A stretch of 34,042 bases of DNA from Prevotellaceae bacterium (lineage in GTDB: Bacteria; Bacteroidota; Bacteroidia; Bacteroidales; UBA932), in the NCBI GenBank assembly GCA_031266015.1, contig JAISBU010000019.1:1-34042 (forward strand), written 5' to 3'. A model generated the notes under the pieces. The model saw only the letters and a list, made by a program, of their open reading frames with translations. It was not told the DNA's origin and did no database searches. The translations under genes and the position numbers were made by a program. The first letter of the stretch is position 1. Each line of letters opens with the position of its first letter. Below, piece by piece: positions 24,154 to 31,076 of this stretch.

Positions 24154-24240
24154 CGCAAGCACCCCGTCACCATTGTTTACTTTGTGTTTTTGCATATTTC
24201 ACTGTTTCTTAGCTAACTACATAAAGAAACTATTTGCTAA

Positions 24241-24408
24241 TTATATATAATTCAATCAAATGAAATAAGTGGGAAATTTGAATTAAGTAATTTGAGAGAA
24301 GATATTATTTGCTATTTAGAATCTATTTTCCAAAATGACATGACAGATAAACTGACACCACCATATTTGAGGAAAGGATTGATAAGAGCAATAAAAATAG
24401 AGATTTAA
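24241..24408 (+). pseudogene. 3' fragment of an unrecognised gene
   Basis: An open frame of 55 codons without a good start, ending at TAA 24406 just before the next gene. Its residues (FELSNLREDIICYLESIFQN, TPPYLRKGLIRAIKIEI) look like real protein sequence rather than noise. An ATG at residue 34 could make only a 22-residue peptide. It is probably the tail of the gene lost from this gap. Confidence 0.35.
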
Positions 24409-24412
24409 AGTA

Positions 24413-25273
24413 ATGGATGTTTCAATTATCATAGTAAGTTACAATACTAAAGCATTATTAAAGCAATGCTTACAATCTGTGTTTGAGAAAACGCAGGATA
24501 TTGCTTTTGAAGTAATCGTAGTAGATAATTCCTCCCACGATGGCTCGCCACAAATGGTGCGGGAAGAATTTCCTGAAGTAACGCTTGTAGAAAGCGAAAA
24601 CAAAGGTTTTGGCCATGCCAATAATGAGGGAGCAAAGTATGCCACAGGAAAGTATTTGTTTCTGTTAAACCCTGATACAATTTTGCTGAATAATGCGGTG
24701 AAAATACTTTTTGATTTTATAGACAGCCATCCAAAGGTAGGAATTTGTGGGGGAAATTTGTATGATGAAAAGGGAAACCCATCATTATCTTTTGTGAAAA
24801 TAAATCCATTTTCAATCGTTGGAGAATTACTATACTTATTGCGTGGCAGCCGAAAGAAACAAATAGGCGCATATAGACCTACTTCTGTTGCATGTGTTAC
24901 TGGCGCTGACTTTTTTGTTAGAAGAGAGGTATTTCAAACGGTATGTGGTTTTGATGAAGAGTTTTTTATGTATCACGAAGAGTTAGACCTGACATATCGA
25001 ATAAAAAAGAAAGGCTACAAGAGTTTTAATGTTCCCCATGCACAAATAATTCATTTAGTCGGAAAATCTTCTCATCCTGAACAGAGAATTAAGTGGCAAA
25101 ACCAATCACGCAAATTGTATTACAAGAAAAAATATAATTGTTTCACGATTCTGATTTGTAATGTTATATTTTTATTGACTGTTTTATCTCGAATACTAAT
25201 ACATGGAGTAGCACAAAATACAGTAAAACAAGTTGCTTGGAAAACAATTTTAAAAAATTACATTCATAATTAG
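24413..25273 (+). CDS. Family 2 glycosyltransferase (rhamnosyltransferase-like)
   Basis: 286 residues, GT-A fold. VSIIIVSYNTKALLKQCLQS opens the domain, VIVVDNSSHDGS is the nucleotide-binding strand, and NKGFGHANNEGAKYA and FLLNPDTIL hold the metal-binding DxD-like site. The acceptor segment EEFFMYHEELDLTYRIKKKGY contains the catalytic acidic residues. This pattern fits WbbL/RfbN-like rhamnosyltransferases that extend lipid-linked O-antigen or capsule units on the inner face of the membrane; sugar specificity cannot be set. A short amphipathic/hydrophobic C-terminal stretch may contact the membrane. It is AT-rich, like the next two genes. Confidence 0.88.
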   Translation: MDVSIIIVSYNTKALLKQCLQSVFEKTQDIAFEVIVVDNSSHDGSPQMVREEFPEVTLVESENKGFGHANNEGAKYATGKYLFLLNPDTILLNNAVKILFDFIDSHPKVGICGGNLYDEKGNPSLSFVKINPFSIVGELLYLLRGSRKKQIGAYRPTSVACVTGADFFVRREVFQTVCGFDEEFFMYHEELDLTYRIKKKGYKSFNVPHAQIIHLVGKSSHPEQRIKWQNQSRKLYYKKKYNCFTILICNVIFLLTVLSRILIHGVAQNTVKQVAWKTILKNYIHN

Positions 25274-25310
25274 TATGATTTCAAAAAAAAACTAAAATTT
25301 AAGGAATAAA

Positions 25311-26567
25311 ATGATAAAAAATGAAATGATATTGACTTCTCATAAAGGTCCAAAGTTTTTACTACAAATATTTCTTGCTTTTTGTATAGTGAGCTACTTG
25401 TATGTAGCCCTCACCGGAACCTATACAATGTCTTTTATCCGCATTAAATCGCTATTATCCCAATGGGATTTGTTTCTGAATTTTATTTTTAATATTGCTC
25501 CTTTTATTGTACTATTTCTCATATATAAATATTTTAAGAAAAAACCACAAAAAAATATCGTAAAGCTACCCTCTTCAAAAATTATCGGAGGCATTCTTCT
25601 ATGTGCTTTTGTATGGAACATTTTGTTAATGCTAATATTCGATTTAAGTGTTGTTGATGGTCAAAAAGGAGCGCTTGCAATAACGCTACCAACGCCGTTG
25701 CGTGTGTTGAACTATTTTTTAGCAAGAATAGATGTTCAAATAGGCTGCTGTATTTATATGGCTATTGTCAATAGCATAAGGAATAAATTTCAGTATTTGC
25801 TTTTTGGACTGCTATTTGTAATGAGCTCAATCTCTCATTCCTTGGGCTATATGGCTGTCGTCTTTTTCTGGTTTATTGTCTTGCACTACGATAAATTCCA
25901 ATCGGTTTTTAATAAGCATAAATTGTTTTATGTGATAGCAATATTTTTTATTGTTCCACTCTCCGTAAAATATATTTATGTTTTAAGAGATGAAATCTGG
26001 CGAGATAACCGAGGTGCAACCTCAAATTGGACTACTTCCGAATTATTGATTGGAAGATTTGTTGGAAGACTTTGTCCATATTCTTCTTCCTGTAAAATTA
26101 TGGAAGAAAAAAATGATATTCCAAGACGTGCTCAAGAAATGCAGTACGGGATATTCCAATACCAGATGCATGAACTATCCTACCTGTACTCCAGCATGGT
26201 AAATACTTCCGAATATAGAGATTACGGACAAATGGTGGATAAAGATTTTAAGCCTCGATTTTTTAATCTGGTTGGTGTTCCGGCTGTCATCCAAATTGGA
26301 TGGTATCAGAAATCTTGGGTCGGGGTTATGAACCTTTTTACCATCCTGCTATTTTGGTATTTATCGTTTAAAGTATCCACATTTTTTAATTGTGAGCGAA
26401 TAAAAGATATGACGTTTTGCATTCTTTGCTTCATGACGCATAATGGGTTTTATTCAAGCCTGTTTTTTTCGTTAGCTGTATTTTCCTTTGTTTTTTTATT
26501 AGTTAATTCGATTTTACCCATTATAAAGCGACACAATGAAAAGCATATTAATCATCGTTCCTGCTGA
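25311..26567 (+). CDS. Wzy-like oligosaccharide repeat-unit polymerase
   Basis: 418 residues with roughly 10-11 hydrophobic segments and a large periplasmic loop (~245-330, RDEIWRDNRGATSNWTTSEL onward), the usual topology of O-antigen/capsule polymerases. Sequence identity in this class is very low, so the call rests on topology and position between glycosyltransferase genes. It would join repeat units delivered by the flippase at 22344. The 3' end overlaps the next gene by 32 bp. An unrelated membrane acyltransferase is the main alternative but lacks its typical motifs here. Confidence 0.7.
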   Translation: MIKNEMILTSHKGPKFLLQIFLAFCIVSYLYVALTGTYTMSFIRIKSLLSQWDLFLNFIFNIAPFIVLFLIYKYFKKKPQKNIVKLPSSKIIGGILLCAFVWNILLMLIFDLSVVDGQKGALAITLPTPLRVLNYFLARIDVQIGCCIYMAIVNSIRNKFQYLLFGLLFVMSSISHSLGYMAVVFFWFIVLHYDKFQSVFNKHKLFYVIAIFFIVPLSVKYIYVLRDEIWRDNRGATSNWTTSELLIGRFVGRLCPYSSSCKIMEEKNDIPRRAQEMQYGIFQYQMHELSYLYSSMVNTSEYRDYGQMVDKDFKPRFFNLVGVPAVIQIGWYQKSWVGVMNLFTILLFWYLSFKVSTFFNCERIKDMTFCILCFMTHNGFYSSLFFSLAVFSFVFLLVNSILPIIKRHNEKHINHRSC

Positions 26568-27597
26568 ATCAACCTTGACGGGTGGCTTAAAAGTCGATTT
26601 TTACTTGTTTGAGCAATTAAGGAAATCAAATAAGCTATGTGTAGACTTTATGATTGACGAAAAACTAAATTGCACAAATAAAATGTGGATTTTCTATAAT
26701 GCAGTAAGATATTTTGGAAAAATATTCCGGTTTCGAAAATTCGATTATATCTTGATAAATAGTCGTTTGTACCCGAATTTCACTGTTATACCGATGATAA
26801 GGCTGTTTTGCAATAAGACACAAGTTGTTACAATTCACCATCATTTTAATTTCCTTACTCAAAATGGCATGCTCCGAATTGCTCACAAAGCATTAGAATT
26901 ATTCTTTATTAGAATGTGTAATCAAATCATCATTGTTAGCCCATACGTCAAAGATTTAATCTCTCAAATGCATTTTTTAGGGCGAAAAAAAATAAATTAC
27001 ATAGAAATAGCCTTCGATCACACCAAAGTACACCAAGCATCGAAAGCTGCTACTAATGATTTTTTATTTGTTGGCACAGTTGAACAAAGAAAAGGAGTAG
27101 ATGCTATTATTGAGGCAGTATTCCTGCTAAAACAAGAAAACATCCCTGTAAATGTGAATATTATTGGAAACATCTTGCACGATAGCTATTATCAAGCGCT
27201 AATAAATAAAATAAATGAGTACAAATTAAGCCAACAAATACGTTTACTTGGACGGGTTAGCGATGATGAATTACAATCCTGTTATTCATCATCACGTGCT
27301 TTTTTATTTCCCTCGCGGCACGAAGGCTACGGAATGGTATTAATTGAAGCAATGTCGTATGGACTTCCGGTCATTGCATTCAACAACTCCGCAATACCTT
27401 ATTTTGTTAAAAATGGAGCCAACGGGTTGCTTGTAAAAAATAATGATGTTGAAGATTTATCAGAAAAAATGAAATTGCTATGGACCGATAATACATTAAG
27501 AGGTCAATTGTCAATAAGGGCTTTAGAATATTTTGACAAAACTAGAACTTACGACGATTGGAATCAGGATATAGATAATTTTATAAATCAATTGTAG
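26536..27597 (+). CDS. Family 4 glycosyltransferase (GT-B)
   Basis: 353 residues. The N-terminal Rossmann domain starts ILIIVPAESTLTGGLKVDF, where TGG is the usual glycine-rich loop. The C-terminal domain has FVGTVEQRKGVDAIIEA, LLGRVSDDELQSCYSSSRAF and the E-x7-E signature in PSRHEGYGMVLIEAMSYGLP, which binds the nucleotide-sugar donor. It is probably a cytoplasmic enzyme adding a sugar to the lipid-linked unit; specificity is unknown. The start lies 32 bp inside the polymerase gene, so the two are coupled. It is AT-rich. Confidence 0.9.
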   Translation: MKSILIIVPAESTLTGGLKVDFYLFEQLRKSNKLCVDFMIDEKLNCTNKMWIFYNAVRYFGKIFRFRKFDYILINSRLYPNFTVIPMIRLFCNKTQVVTIHHHFNFLTQNGMLRIAHKALELFFIRMCNQIIIVSPYVKDLISQMHFLGRKKINYIEIAFDHTKVHQASKAATNDFLFVGTVEQRKGVDAIIEAVFLLKQENIPVNVNIIGNILHDSYYQALINKINEYKLSQQIRLLGRVSDDELQSCYSSSRAFLFPSRHEGYGMVLIEAMSYGLPVIAFNNSAIPYFVKNGANGLLVKNNDVEDLSEKMKLLWTDNTLRGQLSIRALEYFDKTRTYDDWNQDIDNFINQL

Positions 27598-27628
27598 TTT
27601 ATTAACAAATTATTAAATTAAAAACAAT

Positions 27629-28558
27629 ATGCCACAATTTAAAAATGACAAATGCCCTGTTTGCGGGCATACCGGATACGCTAAAATCGGAAAGTCCGAC
27701 TTGGGTACCGTAAAAATAGAAAAGCCAAAAGAAGCATGGGTAGTAAAATGTAAAAGGTGCAAAGCCATCTTTGCTAATCCGATGCCGGTATGGTCGGCCG
27801 ATGATTTTGCCGTGCTTTACAATGTCGAATATTTTCCGCCAGCAAAATCATTCATATCGAAAAGATGGGAATCACACATGAGCATGGGAAACACACACCG
27901 TCGATTTAAAGTAATACAAAAGTATTTAAAAGCCGAAAATAAGCGTGTACTAGAGTTTGGCGCAGGGGTAAAAGCGTACATGTCAAAATTCCTGTATGCT
28001 AAAGGGTGGAGTGTCACCTTACAGGAGCCTTCAAAAGAGTTTGCAGCTGTGTTGAGAAATACTTGCCCTCATTTTGAAATTATTGACAGTGACTTTACCC
28101 ACCATCAAACTCATTATCAGAAAATTACAAGATATTCGTTAATTTATGCCGATAGCGTTATGGAGCATGTACATAATCCTGTCGATTACCTGAAGCGGTG
28201 CGCAGAGTTGCTGGAGCCGGGCGGCATTTTTTATTTTATATCGCCCAACGAGCATAGCCTCAAAAATGCTGTAAAGAACATCGTAAGCAAAGTTCGTAAA
28301 AAGCCGACACCCTATATTGCCCCCTACACGCAACCTTACCACCTTGTAGGTTTTTCGGGCAAAGGCATAAAGTTAGCGTCTCAGAAAGCCGGATTGCTGC
28401 CGGTAAAAAGGATAACCCGCTATGACTACATGTGGTGGCGTATGTTTGAGCACAAGAAAAGGTTACCCCTCTCCCTGCTCATTGCGCCACTTTTGTTTCT
28501 GGTAGATTTGATCGGCTGGGGAACTAATCAGGAAATTATTTTAAGAAAAGAAATATAA
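27629..28558 (+). CDS. Zinc-ribbon SAM-dependent methyltransferase
   Basis: 309 residues. The N-terminal zinc ribbon has C9-x-x-C12 and C41-x-x-C44 (CPVCGHTGYAKIG, VKCKRCKAIFANPM). A class I methyltransferase core follows: motif I VLEFGAGVKAYMSKFL, the acidic post-I strand VTLQEPSKEF, and the ADSVMEHVHNPVDYLKRCAE and LLEPGGIFYFISPNEH segments. This domain pair is common in sugar C- or O-methyltransferases of surface-glycan loci, so it probably methylates a sugar of the repeat unit. Motif I has Val/Ala where GxG is usual (GAGVKAY), a mild departure. It is 31 bp after the GT4 gene and 6 bp before the next GT4. Confidence 0.88.
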   Translation: MPQFKNDKCPVCGHTGYAKIGKSDLGTVKIEKPKEAWVVKCKRCKAIFANPMPVWSADDFAVLYNVEYFPPAKSFISKRWESHMSMGNTHRRFKVIQKYLKAENKRVLEFGAGVKAYMSKFLYAKGWSVTLQEPSKEFAAVLRNTCPHFEIIDSDFTHHQTHYQKITRYSLIYADSVMEHVHNPVDYLKRCAELLEPGGIFYFISPNEHSLKNAVKNIVSKVRKKPTPYIAPYTQPYHLVGFSGKGIKLASQKAGLLPVKRITRYDYMWWRMFEHKKRLPLSLLIAPLLFLVDLIGWGTNQEIILRKEI

Positions 28559-28564
28559 AATCAC

Positions 28565-29680
28565 ATGCGCATTTTCATTTTATCGGATATAGGTTCTATC
28601 CACACCAAGCGCTGGGTCGCTGCTCTTTCTCAAAAAGGAATAGACATATTTTTGTGGGGCTTGAATTTTAAAGATAAAGATACGGAATATTATGCACAGT
28701 TTCCCAATGTCGCTTTATCAAAAACAAACTACACCGATAGCATAAAAAATATAATCAAAGATGGAACTTTCGAAAAATTACGTTACCTAAAAGCAATCAA
28801 ACTCTTAAAACAATGTATTGCCGATTTTCAGCCCGATATTCTTCACGCCCATTATGCTTCAAGCTATGGCTTGCTTGGCGCTTTGACAGGCTTTCATCCC
28901 TATATTATTTCAGCTTGGGGAAGCGATGTATATGATTTTCCTAATGTTTCGTTTCTTCACAAGCAAGCTTTAAAGTATAGCTTATCAAAAGCCGATAAAA
29001 TACTTTCGACAAGCCACGTTATGGCAAAAGAAACACAGAAGTACACCGGCAAGGCAATTGAAATAACGCCTTTCGGCGTAGATTTGTCGCTGTTCAAAAA
29101 AACGGATATACCGCGGCAAAGCGAAGGCACGTTTGTGGTAGGAAACGTAAAGACGCTGGCGCCAAAATACGGCATAGATGTGCTGATAAATGCTTTTAAG
29201 CTGCTAATGGACAATAACCCCAATAAAAGATTACGGTTGGAAATTGTAGGCGAAGGTCCTGACAGAGAAAAATTGCAGCAGCTGACACAAGAATTAGGCA
29301 TATCTCAGCACATTATTTTTAAAGGAAAAATAGAGAATCACTTGTTGCCTTTGGTTTATAATTCTGTATCTGTATCTGTATCTGTATCTTACTCGGAGAG
29401 TTTTGGCGTAGTTGCAGTCGAAGCCATGTCTTGCGAATGTCCTGTTGTGGTATCGGATGCCGACGGATTTACAGAAGTTGTTGTAGATGGCGAAACCGGC
29501 TTTATTGTTCCCAAAAGAGATGCTGCGGCAACAGCCACAGCTATTCAAAAATTTATTGATGACCCATCGCTTCGTGCAAAGATGGGAAATAACGGGAGGC
29601 AGAGAGTTGAACATTTATACAATTGGAAAAACAATGTTGATGTTATGGTCAATATTTATAATGAAATGATTAATAAATGA
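28565..29680 (+). CDS. Family 4 glycosyltransferase with Ser-Val hexamer repeat
   Basis: 371 residues, GT-B fold: IFILSDIGSIHTKRWVAALS at the start, ILHAHYASSYGLLGAL and YIISAWGSDVYDFP in the N-terminal domain, then ITPFGVDLSLF, VVGNVKTLAPKYGIDVLINA and LEIVGEGPDREKLQQL. The donor-site signature is YSESFGVVAVEAMSCECPVV. Directly before it, residues ~267-275 are encoded by a TCTGTA hexamer array giving repeated Ser-Val, where relatives usually have a unique strand. The gene begins 6 bp after the methyltransferase. It probably adds one sugar of the surface glycan; specificity cannot be inferred. Confidence 0.9.
   Translation: MRIFILSDIGSIHTKRWVAALSQKGIDIFLWGLNFKDKDTEYYAQFPNVALSKTNYTDSIKNIIKDGTFEKLRYLKAIKLLKQCIADFQPDILHAHYASSYGLLGALTGFHPYIISAWGSDVYDFPNVSFLHKQALKYSLSKADKILSTSHVMAKETQKYTGKAIEITPFGVDLSLFKKTDIPRQSEGTFVVGNVKTLAPKYGIDVLINAFKLLMDNNPNKRLRLEIVGEGPDREKLQQLTQELGISQHIIFKGKIENHLLPLVYNSVSVSVSVSYSESFGVVAVEAMSCECPVVVSDADGFTEVVVDGETGFIVPKRDAAATATAIQKFIDDPSLRAKMGNNGRQRVEHLYNWKNNVDVMVNIYNEMINK
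29363..29389 (+). repeat. TCTGTA hexanucleotide tandem repeat inside a GT4 gene
   Basis: Four full TCTGTA units plus TCT at 29387-29389. The unit is six bases, so changes in copy number keep frame and only lengthen or shorten the Ser-Val tract just before the donor-binding motif. Confidence 0.9.
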
Positions 29681-29713
29681 ACAGAAAAATATTAAACAAT
29701 TACCAAACGCAGT

Positions 29714-30886
29714 ATGTCAAACAAACAGAACATCTATTTTGCAACGCCTGGGCGTGGCTTTTTGAAACACTTTCTTAAAAACAACCACATACAGGCAGAA
29801 TTTATTTGGGAAGAATCACAAATTTATGGCTCCAGCTCCCGTAAGCACAGATTAATATCAAAATTTGTTCGCCTAAAAATATTCAGTTGGCTGGGGCTTA
29901 TTCAAATAGTGAAACCTCCCAAACAATATGATTTGTATGGGAGCTGCAACCGTTTTCTAAATACAGACAAGCCATACTTTATATATGTTGAAAACCCCAC
30001 TGCCCTTTATCACTACTGCTTAGGCAGAAACAAAACTTTTCTGGGGAAGCGAAAGGTAACAAACAGCCTTAATAACCCTAATTTGCGGGCGTTAGTTTTT
30101 TGGAGCAATATTTGCCAGAATACTTTTGAGGTTGTTTGTGGGAAAGTACCGCAAGGCGTCATCAGGAAGGTTATCTATAATCTTGTTCCCAGAAATAATC
30201 TCGTATCTCCGGAGGCAATAAAAGCGAAGAGTTACAGGAAAGAGCTTAATTTGCTTTATTGCGTACAGGGAATGCGGTTTGCGTCAAAAGGCGGATTGGA
30301 AATCGTAAATACTTTAGCTTATTTTAATAAAATATTAGTGGGGGGGGGGGTAATATTAACCATAATAACAAATCTTGACGTTATTAAACCTGAATTGCGC
30401 ACAAAAATAAAAAATTCAGGTATTACCCTGTTGGATTTCAAATTTACTCCGGAACAAATGGAAAAAATATATGCAGATACCAATATTTTACTACAACCGA
30501 CGAGCGACGATAGTTTTGGGCTAACTATACTTGAGGCGATGAAAGGAGGCTGTGCCGTAATTGCGTCAAGGTTGTATGCTATCCCTGAAATGGTGAAAGA
30601 AGGTGAAAACGGGTTTCTTACCGACCCTGCCTGGTGGTTTTTCAATCTGGACGGTACACCTAACCCGAAGGTCTGGAATCACCGCAAAAAAACAATTTAT
30701 TCGGGTAAGATTTCCGACAGGATCGTTTCTTTCCTGATTGACAAAATACTATTACTGAATAACGACCGGGGGTTGCTTGAGCAGATGAGCATAAATTCAT
30801 ACGAAAAAGCCAACTCCGCCCCTTTTGATGAAGAAACGATTACAGGACAGTGGAATGAAGTATTTCGGGAGATGGGAAAAATTTAA
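29714..30886 (+). CDS. Family 4-type glycosyltransferase with in-frame poly-G tract
   Basis: 390 residues. The N-terminal half is divergent (IYFATPGRGFLKHFLKNNHI, YFIYVENPTALYHYCLG). The C-terminal half is a clear GT4 domain: NLLYCVQGMRFASKGGLEIV, FKFTPEQMEKIYADTNILLQ, and the donor motif DDSFGLTILEAMKGGCAVIA. It probably acts in the same glycan pathway. A run of 11 Gs (30340-30350) encodes part of V209-G210-G211-G212. In the present sequence the frame is open; losing one G would give an immediate TAA, and gaining one would give TGA about ten codons later. Either would remove the donor-binding domain, so the enzyme can plausibly be switched off by slippage. The gene follows the previous one by 33 bp. 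Confidence 0.85.
   Translation: MSNKQNIYFATPGRGFLKHFLKNNHIQAEFIWEESQIYGSSSRKHRLISKFVRLKIFSWLGLIQIVKPPKQYDLYGSCNRFLNTDKPYFIYVENPTALYHYCLGRNKTFLGKRKVTNSLNNPNLRALVFWSNICQNTFEVVCGKVPQGVIRKVIYNLVPRNNLVSPEAIKAKSYRKELNLLYCVQGMRFASKGGLEIVNTLAYFNKILVGGGVILTIITNLDVIKPELRTKIKNSGITLLDFKFTPEQMEKIYADTNILLQPTSDDSFGLTILEAMKGGCAVIASRLYAIPEMVKEGENGFLTDPAWWFFNLDGTPNPKVWNHRKKTIYSGKISDRIVSFLIDKILLLNNDRGLLEQMSINSYEKANSAPFDEETITGQWNEVFREMGKI
30340..30350 (+). repeat. Poly-G(11) homopolymer tract, candidate phase-variation switch
   Basis: Eleven consecutive Gs lie in the middle of a glycosyltransferase reading frame, in otherwise AT-rich sequence. This is the classic form of a contingency locus operating by slipped-strand mispairing. 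Confidence 0.9.
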
Positions 30887-30896
30887 ATAAAAGAAA

Positions 30897-31013
30897 ATGA
30901 ATGATAATTTGGTATCCATTGGCATTGCCATACCTCTTTGGTTCGTTATCGGTTATGGCTTTATGAGAACAAATTATTTGGAATGCAACACACAACAAAA
31001 AGCAATTTTATGA
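30897..31013 (+). pseudogene. 5' remnant of a GT2 gene
   Basis: 38 codons. The first 13 residues (MNDNLVSIGIAIP) are the characteristic opening of family 2 glycosyltransferases (usually followed by the YN residues). The sequence then changes to an unrelated stretch (LWFVIGYGFMRTNYLE) and stops. It suggests that a GT2 gene was cut here when the following AlbA gene arrived or by deletion. Confidence 0.5.
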
Positions 31014-31034
31014 AGCAAAACATAAGGAAAAATG

Positions 31035-31055
31035 CTTACCTTTGCCGAAGGTAAG
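31035..31055 (+). promoter_or_regulatory. Promoter -7 box inside a perfect dyad, upstream of the AlbA/HTH gene
   Basis: CTTACCTT (31035-31042) and AAGGTAAG (31048-31055) are perfect 8-bp arms. TACCTTTG (31037-31044) is a TAnnTTTG box within it, 33 bp upstream of the ATG. Since the gene encodes two winged helices, autoregulation through this dyad is a reasonable inference. No good -33 element is seen. Confidence 0.5.
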
Positions 31056-31076
31056 CAGTATTAAGGCGTAAGCATA

